A stretch of 64,000 nt of DNA from Rhizobiaceae bacterium (GTDB lineage Bacteria > Pseudomonadota > Alphaproteobacteria > Rhizobiales > Rhizobiaceae). The position numbers and the translations under genes were made by a program. Under the pieces are notes generated by a model. That model was given only the letters and a program-made list of their open reading frames with translations. It ran no database searches and had not been told where the DNA came from. The stretch lies in NCBI GenBank assembly GCA_023953835.1, contig JAMLJB010000001.1:2825501-2889500 (forward strand). Reading direction: 5' to 3'. Shown here one piece after another: positions 9,907 through 18,426 of the stretch (within the stretch, counting starts at the first letter, position 1; each line of letters begins with the position of its first letter).

Positions 9907-10911
9907 ATGCGCGTCACATTGAACAGGGTCGTTGATAGCTTGAAGGCGGCTGCCGAATCCAGTCGCTTGCGCATTCTCGTGTTGCTGACGCATGGGGACC
10001 TGACGGTTTCGGACCTGACCGAAATCCTGAACCAGTCGCAGCCGCGCGTCTCCCGCCATCTTCGGCTTCTGCTGGAGGCAGGCTTGATCGACCGCTACCA
10101 GGAGGGATCGTGGGCGTTCTTCCGGCTGACGGACATGCAGGACGACCGCGAATTCGTGAAAGGGCTGGTCGGGCGCATCGATGATGCCGACGCGCAGGTT
10201 CAGCGCGACCTTGAGCGGCTTGGCGACGTCAAGCGGCGCAGGCAGGACGCGGCGCGGCTCTATTTCTCCGAACATGCGGAAAGGTGGGATGAGCTTCGTT
10301 CGCTGCACGTGCCGGACAAGGCCGTCGAGGCCGCGCTCGTGAAGCTGATCGGAAAGCGTCCTTTCCAGTCGATGCTGGACCTCGGAACCGGGACCGGCCG
10401 GCTGCTGGAGATTCTGGCTCCATGTTACACGCGGGGCGTCGGCATAGACCTTTCACGCGAAATGCTGGCGGTGGCCCGCGCCAATCTTGACCGCGCAGGC
10501 GTCACCCATGCGCAGGTTCGCCAGGGCGACATTTTCGCCGCCCAGATCGAGCGAAACGCATTCGATCTGGTGACGATGCACCAGGTGCTCCACTATCTCG
10601 ACGATCCGGCGCGCGCGGTGCGCGAGGCGGCGCGCATGCTCCGGCCCGCCGGTCGGCTGATCGTGGTGGATTTCGCGCCGCATTCGCTCGAGGTCCTGCG
10701 TGACAAGCACGCCCACCAGCGCCTCGGATTCTCCGACCAGCAGATGCGGGAGTGGTTCGAGGCGGCTGGTCTGCGGATGGAGGAGGTGCAGTCCTTCTCG
10801 CCCGCCCAGCCGAGTGACGATAAGCTCACCGTCAAGCTCTGGCTTGGCCGCGACGAGCGCCTTCTGATTGCCGATCCCATCGCCAACCATGATGCAAGAG
10901 TGACCGCCTGA
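9907..10911 (+). CDS. ArsR-family regulator fused to a SAM/SAH-binding methyltransferase domain (SahR-like)
   Basis: 334 residues in two parts. Residues 1-80 are an ArsR winged helix: helix-turn-helix LTEILNQSQPRVSRHLRLL, without the Cys or His metal site of ArsR/SmtB. Residues 115-320 are a class I methyltransferase fold with motif I DLGTGTG (157-163). The same architecture occurs in SahR, which senses S-adenosylhomocysteine and represses methionine-cycle genes. Its stop overlaps the metF start (TGATG), which fits that role. The methyltransferase domain is therefore probably a ligand sensor rather than an enzyme. An operator-like palindrome lies just upstream, suggesting autoregulation. The name SahR is inference from architecture and context. 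Confidence 0.85.
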   Translation: MRVTLNRVVDSLKAAAESSRLRILVLLTHGDLTVSDLTEILNQSQPRVSRHLRLLLEAGLIDRYQEGSWAFFRLTDMQDDREFVKGLVGRIDDADAQVQRDLERLGDVKRRRQDAARLYFSEHAERWDELRSLHVPDKAVEAALVKLIGKRPFQSMLDLGTGTGRLLEILAPCYTRGVGIDLSREMLAVARANLDRAGVTHAQVRQGDIFAAQIERNAFDLVTMHQVLHYLDDPARAVREAARMLRPAGRLIVVDFAPHSLEVLRDKHAHQRLGFSDQQMREWFEAAGLRMEEVQSFSPAQPSDDKLTVKLWLGRDERLLIADPIANHDARVTA

Positions 10912-11840
10912 TGTCTCAATCCCGCTTTTCGCGCCGCCCGGATCTCGGCGACCGCATCAAGGTTTCCTTCGAGTTCTTTCCGCCGAAATCGGACGAGATG
11001 GAGGCGCGGCTCTGGGGCACTGTGAAAAGGCTGGAACCCTTGCAGCCGCATTTCGTGTCGGTTACCTATGGCGCGGGCGGGTCTACCCGCGAGCGCACGG
11101 CTCGCACGGTGGGCCGCATCTTGTCGGACACCTCGCTTCTGCCTGCGGCACACCTGACCTGCATCGACGCCTCGCGCGAGCAGGCTGACGGCGTCATAAG
11201 CCAGTTCGTCGATCTCGGCGTGAAGCGTTTCGTCGCTTTGCGCGGGGACCCTGTTGCGGGCGTCGGCACGCGCTATCAGCCGCATCCTGACGGCTACGCC
11301 AATGGCGCCGAGATGGTCGCCGCAATCAGCCGCCATGGGGATTTCGACATATCCGTGTCGGCCTATCCCGAAAAGCACCCGGAAAGTCCCGATTTTGCCA
11401 CTGACATCGACATGCTGAAGCGCAAGGTCGATGCAGGAGCAACGCGGGCGATCACCCAGTTCTTCTTCGACAACGACCTCTATGAGCGCTTTGTGGAGCG
11501 CGTGCGCAGGGCCGGAATCTACATTCCGATCGTTCCGGGAATCCTTCCCGTGCACAACATCAAGCAGGTCGGCAATTTTTCAGCGCGCGCCGGAGCACAT
11601 GTGCCGGGGTGGCTGAGTGAACGCTTCGAGGGCCTCGAAAACGATCCCCAGACTCATGCGCTGGTGGCCGCGGCGGTTGCCGCCGAACAGGTCCTTGACC
11701 TCATTGAGCGGGGCGTAGGTGATTTCCATTTCTATACGATGAACCGCGCCGACCTTGCCTTTGCCATTTGCCATATGATTGGCGTCAGGCCGCAAGCCGC
11801 CAGCCGCGATGGTGCCGATCTGACATCCGCTGCCGCCTGA
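10911..11840 (+). CDS. metF: 5,10-methylenetetrahydrofolate reductase
   Basis: 309 residues, TIM-barrel flavoprotein that reduces 5,10-methylene-THF to 5-methyl-THF, the methyl donor for methionine synthase. The N-terminal SFEFFPPKS motif with its catalytic Glu and the FVSVTYGAGGS motif are both intact, as is the later ITQFFFDND. Length is normal for bacterial MetF. It overlaps the preceding ArsR-methyltransferase gene by one base and is presumably co-transcribed with it, giving a regulator-enzyme pair for methionine cycle control. A hairpin at 11858-11880 follows the stop. Confidence 0.95.
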   Translation: MSQSRFSRRPDLGDRIKVSFEFFPPKSDEMEARLWGTVKRLEPLQPHFVSVTYGAGGSTRERTARTVGRILSDTSLLPAAHLTCIDASREQADGVISQFVDLGVKRFVALRGDPVAGVGTRYQPHPDGYANGAEMVAAISRHGDFDISVSAYPEKHPESPDFATDIDMLKRKVDAGATRAITQFFFDNDLYERFVERVRRAGIYIPIVPGILPVHNIKQVGNFSARAGAHVPGWLSERFEGLENDPQTHALVAAAVAAEQVLDLIERGVGDFHFYTMNRADLAFAICHMIGVRPQAASRDGADLTSAAA

Positions 11841-11857
11841 ATACAGGGCAAAGCAAA

Positions 11858-11880
11858 AGGCCGGGCTTGAAACCCGGCCT
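11858..11880. terminator. Bidirectional terminator after metF
   Basis: AGGCCGGG and CCCGGCCT form an 8-bp GC-rich stem with a seven-base loop. On the minus strand it is followed by TTTTGCTTTG, a good terminator tail for the small reverse-strand ORF at 11927-12013. On the plus strand the tail (TTCTGG) is poorer, but the position right after metF fits. Confidence 0.6.
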
Positions 11881-11926
11881 TCTGGAACTGTCGTTGTGCC
11901 TGAGATAGTTGCGCCGCTCTCGGGGC

Positions 11927-12013
11927 TTAGGGCAGGACACCCATTATGAGGGCGCCCACGAATGCAAAAGCAGCACAAAACATGAGAGCGTTAAGTGGCC
12001 TTGTCAGTCCCAT
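11927..12013 (-). CDS. Putative 28-residue single-span membrane peptide
   Basis: A short ORF, ATG at 12013 to TAA at 11927, preceded by a perfect GAGGAGG ribosome site six bases upstream. The peptide begins MGLTRPLNALMFCAAF and continues as one hydrophobic helix ending in GVLP: positive at the N-terminus and hydrophobic to the end, as in small inner-membrane proteins. A terminator with a T-run lies 47 bases downstream on the same strand. It would otherwise lie in a 358-base empty gap. Function unknown; support is the ribosome site, composition and terminator, without homology. Confidence 0.5.
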   Translation of the reverse strand: MGLTRPLNALMFCAAFAFVGALIMGVLP

Positions 12014-12185
12014 GCATAGCCTCCTCAACTAAAGAGCTACATCGCGGAATCTAGGAGGATTTTGGCGCCGGGCAAGCGCAAAATATGCTGCATTGCGACA
12101 GGATTGTGAAAAATGCGACCCCATTCCGGCCATTTCGTGTTTAGTTCCAAGAACATAACAGCCCGAAACATTCCGTGAAAAAATT

Positions 12186-12203
12186 TTTGACCGACTGGTC
12201 AAA
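12186..12203 (-). terminator. Terminator overlapping the stop of the EamA gene
   Basis: On the minus strand TTTGACC-AGTC-GGTCAAA is followed by AATTTTTT, a compact Rho-independent terminator. The TGA stop of the EamA gene lies inside the left arm of the stem. The core also resembles a TetR-type palindrome, but the T-run favours a terminator. Confidence 0.6.
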
Positions 12204-13116
12204 GGCGTGTGAACAGACGACCGTCGATGGTGACCAGACCTAGACCGATCAACGCCATGCCGGCTAATTCAAAAGACTCCAGCCTTTCTCCCAGAAATAC
12301 CGCGCCAAGCAACACTGCGCTTGCCGGAACGATCAGCGTGACGAGCGAGGCATTGGTCGCGCCCGCCGATGCCACGATGCGAAAAAAGAGAATATAGGCA
12401 AAGGCCGTTGAAAGGAGCGCCAGCGCAAGCACTGCCGCCCAAACCGATGAGCTGACCGCCAGCAAGGGCGATGGATCGTAGAGCCCCGATACGACCGGAA
12501 GCATGATGATCGTGGAGGCCGTGAGTTGGCCTGCGGCAACCAGCGGAGCAGGGACGCCGACGAAGAACCTGCGGGCAAACAACAGAGCGAACGCATAGGA
12601 AAGTGCTGCGCCGACGAGCGCGAATTTTGCCCAGACCGGTCCGCCCAATCCGGCAACGATCCCCGGCCCGATCATCACGGCGGTCCCGGCGATGCCGAGC
12701 AATATTCCGGCGACCTTGTTCCAGGTGAGCATCTCGTCGCTCGACAGAAGGCTCGCGATGATAAGTGTCCAAACGGGAGTGGTTGCATTGAGAACCGACG
12801 CCAAACCTGCTCCCATCTGGGTCTGGCCGGCAAAGATCAACGAAAACGGGATGACGTTGTTGAGCAATGCGAGGCCGAAAAAGGGTACGGTCTTTGCAAG
12901 GGCAGGTGCAAAGGAGGGGCCTGCGACAAGCAGATAGAGTTGCAGGGCAATGGCGGCGATGCCGACGCGCAGGAGCACGAGCATGAGCGGCTGGACTTCG
13001 GCTACCGCAACGCGTGCGAAGAAGAATGAACCGCCCCAGATCGCACCAAGCAGGAGCAACAGGCTCCAGTCCCGGGCGGACATGGAGGGCGAGGTTGCCG
13101 ATTGCGCGATGGCCAT
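12199..13116 (-). CDS. EamA/DMT-family transporter
   Basis: 305 residues with about ten hydrophobic segments arranged as two EamA repeats. The first carries the typical LLLGAIWGGSFFFARVAV near residues 20-38, and the protein ends in the usual LGLVTIDGRL segment. Members are inner-membrane drug/metabolite exporters for amino acids, nucleosides or unknown metabolites; the substrate is not predictable here. The gene diverges from a PLP-dependent decarboxylase gene with a 154-base spacer, so they may share regulation, for example export of an amine or amino acid, but no shared operator was identified. Confidence 0.88.
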   Translation of the reverse strand: MAIAQSATSPSMSARDWSLLLLLGAIWGGSFFFARVAVAEVQPLMLVLLRVGIAAIALQLYLLVAGPSFAPALAKTVPFFGLALLNNVIPFSLIFAGQTQMGAGLASVLNATTPVWTLIIASLLSSDEMLTWNKVAGILLGIAGTAVMIGPGIVAGLGGPVWAKFALVGAALSYAFALLFARRFFVGVPAPLVAAGQLTASTIIMLPVVSGLYDPSPLLAVSSSVWAAVLALALLSTAFAYILFFRIVASAGATNASLVTLIVPASAVLLGAVFLGERLESFELAGMALIGLGLVTIDGRLFTRL

Positions 13117-13270
13117 GATGTTTTCCTGCTGAAGCTGTCGCTGTTCCCGTATGGCCTGATTCCTTTTGCTGCCACCCGATTTGGGACAAAACAGAAATCA
13201 TGCTGACATGTTTCGGTGGTTCCGTCCGTGCCTCAAACCAAATAGGGTTCGGCCAATTTCGAGGTGTTGA

Positions 13271-14503
13271 ATGCAGCGATTCGAAAATGCGCGTGATGCG
13301 GCCCTGACGCTACGACCAGATTCGCCCGTCTATTGCTTCAGGCCGGAGGTGCTGAAGGCCGATGCGCGCCGCTTCATGGACATGTTCCCGGGCAGAACAG
13401 CCTATGCGGTCAAGACAAATGGCGAGGAGCTGGTCTTGCGCACCCTGGCGGATGCAGGCGTGACGCTTTTCGATGTCGCCTCGCCGGGCGAGTTCCAGGC
13501 GGTACGGTCCGTCTCACCGAAGGCCGAAATGATCTATATGCATCCGGTCAAGGCCCAGTCCGACATCAGGCTTGCACTGGAAACCTATGGCATCAGGGTG
13601 CTTGCCGTGGACCATGAAGACGAGGTTGCGAAGCTCACCCGTATCGTGCGCGCGCTCGACATCGACCCGGCATCGGTGACGGTCTTCGTGCGGGTTCAGA
13701 CGAAAGGACAGGCAGCCTACGAACTGTCCAAGAAGTTCGGTGCGGGCCCGGCCCATGCCGTTGAGATCAGCGAGCGGCTGAACAAGATCGGATACAAGGT
13801 TGGCCTGTGCTTCCACGTCGGAAGCCAGATCGAGGACCCCGACACCTATGAACGCGCGCTGGCTTCCGCCGACTGGGTGCGCAACAGGTTGAGCTTCGAC
13901 ATTGCCGGGCTGGACGTCGGAGGCGGGTTCCCGGCCGAATATGGGCTCGATCCGAACAGCCGGAAGCCGCCCATGCCCTCGCTCGCGCAGTTGATGTCGC
14001 GCCTGCGCGGCGATCTCAGGGAATATGGGTTCGATGAAATTCCGCTCGTCGCCGAACCGGGCCGTGTGATCGTGGCAAGGGCGTTTTCGCTGATCGTCCG
14101 GGTCCTGCTGCGCAAAGGTCGCCGCCTCTACATCAATGACGGTATCTGGGCGTCGCTTTCGGATAGCTGGACCGGAAAGATCACCTTGCCCGCACGCTAC
14201 ATACCCGATCCGGCGATCAAGAGCAGGGCAGGTGAAGCCAGGAAGATCGTGCCGTTCCGCGTCTGCGGCGCGACCTGCGATTCGGTCGATATATTGTCAC
14301 GTCCCTTCTGGCTGCCGGAATCCGTGCACACTGGCGACTGGATCGAAATCGGCCATATCGGCGCCTATTCGCTATCGCTGCGCACGCGGTTCAACGGTTT
14401 TTATCCGGACACTTTCGTGGAAGTCACGACGCCGTTCGACGAGGGAGACGCGCCGGAAGGCTTTGCGAGCCTCGAAACCATGGCCGGCGCGACCGATTTG
14501 TAG
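13271..14503 (+). CDS. Type III PLP-dependent decarboxylase (ornithine/lysine/diaminopimelate decarboxylase-like)
   Basis: 410 residues of the alanine-racemase-fold (fold III) decarboxylases. The PLP Lys is in AYAVKTN (about 48), the phosphate-binding glycine stretch in LDVGGGFP (about 215-222) and the C-terminal substrate motif CGATCDSVD is near 337-345. The CGATCDS form is that of ornithine/lysine or carboxynorspermidine-type enzymes rather than the CGPSCE of LysA. It probably decarboxylates ornithine or a related diamine precursor in polyamine metabolism. The start ATG follows a GAGGTG ribosome site. It is a single gene, convergent with the lytic transglycosylase gene (one base apart). Substrate preference remains uncertain. 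Confidence 0.85.
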   Translation: MQRFENARDAALTLRPDSPVYCFRPEVLKADARRFMDMFPGRTAYAVKTNGEELVLRTLADAGVTLFDVASPGEFQAVRSVSPKAEMIYMHPVKAQSDIRLALETYGIRVLAVDHEDEVAKLTRIVRALDIDPASVTVFVRVQTKGQAAYELSKKFGAGPAHAVEISERLNKIGYKVGLCFHVGSQIEDPDTYERALASADWVRNRLSFDIAGLDVGGGFPAEYGLDPNSRKPPMPSLAQLMSRLRGDLREYGFDEIPLVAEPGRVIVARAFSLIVRVLLRKGRRLYINDGIWASLSDSWTGKITLPARYIPDPAIKSRAGEARKIVPFRVCGATCDSVDILSRPFWLPESVHTGDWIEIGHIGAYSLSLRTRFNGFYPDTFVEVTTPFDEGDAPEGFASLETMAGATDL

Positions 14504-14504
14504 A

Positions 14505-15698
14505 TCAAAGGCTTCGCAGCAACTCCTGCGTTGGCCATCCGTCGACAATGAGTCCAAGGCGCATCTGCTCCTGCCGGACGGCTTCACGCGTGTTCGTTCC
14601 AAGCACGCCGTCCACTGTGCCGACATCATAGCCGCGCGCTTCGAGTTTTGTCTGCAATGCTTTCATTTCATCAAAGGAAAGGGCGTCGGTCGGCTGGCGC
14701 TTTTCGAAAGGCGGTGCGCCTGCAAGCTGGTCGGCAAGGTTCGCTGCGGTCAGCGTGTAGATGCCCGACTGGTTCCATTGCAGATACACGTCATAATTGT
14801 CGAAAACCAGAAAGGCCGGGCCCTGATGGCCCATCGGCAGCACGAGGCCCGCATTGAGGCCCGCATTGAGGCCGTTGTCGGCGAGCGGCTTGCCGTCGCG
14901 GTCGGTGACGCCCCAGCCGATCCATTGGGAAAGCGGCAGCTTGTTTTCCCGCCCGGTCTGGTCCCAGGGCAAGGTGTCGGGCACCCGCACTTCCTTGATC
15001 CAGGGTTGGCCCCGCTTCCAGCCACGGGAGAGAATCTTGTTCGCGGTGGTCATGATGACATCGGCAGGGTCGTTGCGGAGGTCGACCATGCCGTCGCCGT
15101 CGCCATCGATGCCGCGCAACAGATAGTCCGAGGGCAGGATCTGCGTCTGGCCAACTTCTCCCGCCCATGCACCCTTTACATCCACGGGCAGTGTTCCAGT
15201 GTCGAACAGCTTGAGCAGCGGCACGATCTGCGGCCGGAACAGGTCGGGGCGGCGGCAATCATGTGCCAGCGTGACGAGCGCGTTCAGCGTGCCGAAATTG
15301 CCCTGCACGGCTCCGAAATCCGTCTCCAGCGCCCAGAATGCGGCGATAACCGGTCCCGGCACCCCGAATTCCTGTTCAGCATGGGAAAAAACGTCCGCAT
15401 ATTTCTTGAGATTGACCGCACCCTGCTTCAATCGGTAGTCGGAAATCATCCGGTCGGAAAACTGGATGAAACTCTGCGAGAAAACGCTCTGGGCGCGGTC
15501 GCGTTTCAGCACATCCGGATCGATGCGCGCATTGTCGAGCGCCGCAAGCCCGGTTTGACCCACGCCTGCCTGTTGCGCCTCGGCATGCATCGCGGCTTTC
15601 CATTCGGCAAAATCGCCGCCGCACTGCTGGGCAAGCGAAGGCGACGCCGCCACGACAGCGGCGGCGACCAAGAGCGAAAGTTGAACTTTGCGACACAT
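14505..15698 (-). CDS. Lytic murein transglycosylase, MltB (SltB1) family, with peptidoglycan-binding domain
   Basis: 397 residues from the ATG at 15698, giving a signal peptide (hydrophobic core, cleavage after SLA near residue 23); the frame is open further upstream but overlaps the GH25 gene. The mature protein is an MltB-type catalytic domain: the catalytic Glu is in FWALETDFG, followed by GEVGQTQILPSDYLL. A C-terminal peptidoglycan-binding type 1 domain lies near 335-395 (LQTKLEARGYDVGTVDGVLG). It cleaves glycan strands to 1,6-anhydro-muropeptides in the periplasm. An exact 12-base tandem duplication at about 14842-14867 gives an NAGLNAGL repeat in the protein. It follows the GH25 gene on the same strand, probably in one operon. 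Confidence 0.9.
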   Translation of the reverse strand: MCRKVQLSLLVAAAVVAASPSLAQQCGGDFAEWKAAMHAEAQQAGVGQTGLAALDNARIDPDVLKRDRAQSVFSQSFIQFSDRMISDYRLKQGAVNLKKYADVFSHAEQEFGVPGPVIAAFWALETDFGAVQGNFGTLNALVTLAHDCRRPDLFRPQIVPLLKLFDTGTLPVDVKGAWAGEVGQTQILPSDYLLRGIDGDGDGMVDLRNDPADVIMTTANKILSRGWKRGQPWIKEVRVPDTLPWDQTGRENKLPLSQWIGWGVTDRDGKPLADNGLNAGLNAGLVLPMGHQGPAFLVFDNYDVYLQWNQSGIYTLTAANLADQLAGAPPFEKRQPTDALSFDEMKALQTKLEARGYDVGTVDGVLGTNTREAVRQEQMRLGLIVDGWPTQELLRSL

Positions 15699-15769
15699 TG
15701 CGCGGCTGTTGCCCGGCACTTGAGACGAAAATGTGATGGGGCAGAAGCGCGGCCTGCGCACCCGGACCG

Positions 15770-16600
15770 TCAATGCGCGTTTTGCGCCACCCAGCGCTTC
15801 CATTCGCTGTGCGTGCCGTTGAACACATTGATATCGGCATTGCCGCGAATCCCGGGGATCACGCCTGTTCCGGTGTATTGCCAGAAAGTGAATGGATGGC
15901 TCCCGTATTTCTCGCTGGGATGACCGGCAACGGAACGCAACCAGTATCGGTAGCCGCGGAAGGTCGACAGATTGTTGTCGTCGAAGAAATCGATCGAAGT
16001 ATAGATGATGGGCTTCTTGCCGTAGTGCCGCTCGACAATGTCGAGGAAGATCTTCATCTCGCTGCGTACCTTGTCCGCCGGGGGACGGATCTTGCAGGTG
16101 GGAGAATCGGGGTTCCATTCCATGTCCAGCACGGGCGGCATCGCGCCTTTTTCGCGCGGGACATTGCGGATGTACCATGCGGCCTGATCGGCGGCGGGAC
16201 GGCAGAAGTAGTAGAAGTGGTAGGCTCCGCGCGGCACGCCGGCCACGCGCGCGTTTGTCCAGTGGTCGCGGAACTTGTCGTCCACGCGGTCGCCGCCTTC
16301 AGTGGCCTTCACGAATGCGAAGGAAATGCCGCTCGAACGCGCCGCCTGCCAATCGATGTCGGGCTGGTATTTTGAAACGTCGGTGCCGTGGATCGCATAT
16401 TGCCACGGCGTTTCGGCCTGCCAGTCGTGCGGGTCATTGTCGCCGAAGCGCGGGAAGCTTTTTGCGATGCTGCCGGTGACGGGTCCGGTTGCGACCGCGT
16501 TGTATTGTCCGTCCGGCATGAGGTCGTCGACCGTCGAGCAGGCGCTCAACATGCCCGCCGCCAGAACAACGCCGATCCGCCACCTCGAGTTGAAAGACAT
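15770..16600 (-). CDS. GH25 muramidase lipoprotein
   Basis: 276 residues from the ATG at 16600, where the sequence MSFNSRWRIGVVLAAGMLSAC gives a lipoprotein signal with the lipobox LSAC. The catalytic domain starts with GTDVSKYQPDIDW and has the DMEW motif that carries the active-site acids of glycosyl hydrolase family 25 (Chalaropsis-type lysozyme). The C-terminal FTFWQYT is also typical. It would hydrolyse beta-1,4 bonds between MurNAc and GlcNAc while anchored to a membrane in the periplasm. It lies 71 bases upstream of the MltB-like gene on the same strand and diverges from the TerB/DnaJ gene. Confidence 0.9.
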   Translation of the reverse strand: MSFNSRWRIGVVLAAGMLSACSTVDDLMPDGQYNAVATGPVTGSIAKSFPRFGDNDPHDWQAETPWQYAIHGTDVSKYQPDIDWQAARSSGISFAFVKATEGGDRVDDKFRDHWTNARVAGVPRGAYHFYYFCRPAADQAAWYIRNVPREKGAMPPVLDMEWNPDSPTCKIRPPADKVRSEMKIFLDIVERHYGKKPIIYTSIDFFDDNNLSTFRGYRYWLRSVAGHPSEKYGSHPFTFWQYTGTGVIPGIRGNADINVFNGTHSEWKRWVAQNAH

Positions 16601-16769
16601 CCCGTCCCCGAATGAATATTGGGCCATTATGCAGACAAAGCGCCCGAAAGTCACGATGCTGATATCGGCATATGCCGCACTTATGGTTGATTTTGCGTTG
16701 ACGCGTTTCGTTCCCCGTTTTGTGCCGGGGCGGGTATCATTGCCGGGCAGTTGATACTAATAAGACGCC

Positions 16770-17489
16770 ATGTCCATCTGGCAGAAACTCGGCGAGTTCG
16801 CCACGCGTGCTTCGGCGGCTGTGCGCACCGGCGCATCGTCCGTCGTCGCCGCCGTGCGCACGGCATTCGGAGGGGATCCCGAATTGCGCCGCAAGGTCGC
16901 GTTCTCGGTCGCCATGATTGCGCTTTCGGCGAAGATGGCGAAGGCCGACGGCGTTGTCACGCAGGATGAAATCCGTGCGTTTCATGAGATATTCTCAGCG
17001 CCGGACAAGGAATTGCGCAACGTCGCGCGGCTCTACGAACTGGCGCAGGCCGATACGGCGGGCTTCGAGGCATATGCCGAGCAGGTGGCAAGGCTTTGCG
17101 GTACCGGCGGACAGAATTGCGCGGTGCTGGAGGACATTCTCGACGGGCTGTTCCACATCGCGAAGGCGGACGGCGTTCTGCACGAGCGCGAAGACCGCTT
17201 CCTGCACCGCATCGCCGAAATCTTCGGGATCGGGGATGACCACTACCGCAGCATCGTGGCGAGGCATCTCGATCTGGGCGAGGCCGACCCTTATGTGGTG
17301 TTGGGCGTTTCCCGTTCGAAGCCGTTCGAGGATATTCGCAGCACCTATCGCAAGCTGGTTGCGGAAAATCATCCCGACCGATTGATCGGTCGTGGCATGC
17401 CCGAAGAGTTTGTCGCTATCGCGACGCGCAGGCTTTCCGCGATCAATGCGGCGTTCGAGTTCATCGAGCGGGAGCGAAAGGCGGCATGA
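16770..17489 (+). CDS. TerB-DnaJ protein (DjlA-like co-chaperone)
   Basis: 239 residues. The middle part (about 45-165) is a TerB-like helical domain containing two KADGV acidic motifs. The C-terminal J-domain (about 172-235) includes DPYVVLGVSRS and the essential HPD in ENHPDRL. DjlA proteins are DnaK co-chaperones linked to the envelope. The hydrophobic stretch near 45-57 is weak for a membrane anchor, so location is unclear. The stop overlaps the start of the amidase gene (ATGA), suggesting coupled expression and an envelope-related role. Confidence 0.85.
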   Translation: MSIWQKLGEFATRASAAVRTGASSVVAAVRTAFGGDPELRRKVAFSVAMIALSAKMAKADGVVTQDEIRAFHEIFSAPDKELRNVARLYELAQADTAGFEAYAEQVARLCGTGGQNCAVLEDILDGLFHIAKADGVLHEREDRFLHRIAEIFGIGDDHYRSIVARHLDLGEADPYVVLGVSRSKPFEDIRSTYRKLVAENHPDRLIGRGMPEEFVAIATRRLSAINAAFEFIERERKAA

Positions 17490-18262
17490 CGGGTTTCGTC
17501 GCGGAGCATCCGGGAGCGGAGGTGCACGTTTCGCCCAATTTCGGCCCGCGCGCGAATGGACAGGCCCCGGATATGATCCTGCTGCACTATACCGGCATGG
17601 AGACGGGTCTTGGCGCGGAGGAATGGCTCTGCAATCCAGCCAGCGAAGTGTCCTCGCACTATCTGGTGCATGAAGACGGGCGCGTGATTCAAATGGTGCG
17701 GGAGGCGGATCGGGCCTGGCATGCGGGAAAGAGTTTCTGGCGTGGCGTTACCGACATAAATTCCTGTTCGGTCGGCGTAGAGATCGTCAATCCCGGCCAT
17801 GCGTTCGGCTATAGGGACTTTCCCGAGGCGCAGATGGCGAGCGTCATCAGTCTGTGTTGCGGCATTGTGGCGCGTTACGCCATGCGGCCCGAGCGCGTGC
17901 TGGCGCATTCGGACGTCGCACCCGGCCGCAAGGTCGACCCCGGCGAAAAGTTCGACTGGCGAAGGCTGGCGCGCCACGGTCTCGGCCATTTCGTCGAGCC
18001 CGAGCCAATTCGCATCGGGCCCGTGCTGAAACCCGGTGATCGCGGAATAAGGGTCCAGACGCTGCAATCCATGCTCGGAATGTATGGGTATTCCGTCGAA
18101 ATCAGCATGGAATTCGACCGGCAGACGCAGTCCGTCGTAACCGCATTTCAGCGTCACTTCCGACCCGCGCTTATCGACGGTCTGGTCGACCGCTCGACCG
18201 GCGCGACCCTGCTCAAGCTTATCCGATCCCTGCCGAATTGCATGAACTGGGATGTCGCGTAG
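17486..18262 (+). CDS. N-acetylmuramoyl-L-alanine amidase (AmpD-like) with peptidoglycan-binding domain
   Basis: 258 residues. The Amidase_2 domain spans about 15-175. Zinc-ligand positions are visible: His in ILLHYTG, His in LAHSDVAPGRK and Asp in DPGEKFDW, the last marking the AmpD/AmiD type. A peptidoglycan-binding type 1 domain follows near 185-245 (LQSMLGMYGY). There is no signal peptide, so it is probably cytoplasmic and acts on imported anhydromuropeptides in recycling, as AmpD does, although the binding domain is more usual in periplasmic enzymes. It is coupled by ATGA overlap to the upstream DnaJ-like gene. Confidence 0.88.
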   Translation: MTGFVAEHPGAEVHVSPNFGPRANGQAPDMILLHYTGMETGLGAEEWLCNPASEVSSHYLVHEDGRVIQMVREADRAWHAGKSFWRGVTDINSCSVGVEIVNPGHAFGYRDFPEAQMASVISLCCGIVARYAMRPERVLAHSDVAPGRKVDPGEKFDWRRLARHGLGHFVEPEPIRIGPVLKPGDRGIRVQTLQSMLGMYGYSVEISMEFDRQTQSVVTAFQRHFRPALIDGLVDRSTGATLLKLIRSLPNCMNWDVA

Positions 18263-18426
18263 TATTTCACGCTGAAATAAACTGTGATTGTTCGCGTCAC
18301 TTTCGGGTCTGAATTCACCCGCACAGGCCGATGCATTCACTGTGTCGCTTCGTGCGGAGCGATACGAGGCCCGACAACGCCAGGACTCGACAAGAGCGGC
18401 GCGCCCCAAAAAAAGAAAAGGTATCA

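Noticed and set aside
14136..15923. Long plus-strand frame spanning the decarboxylase end and the MltB-like gene
   Set aside because: It runs through two real genes in other frames and shows no domain of its own.
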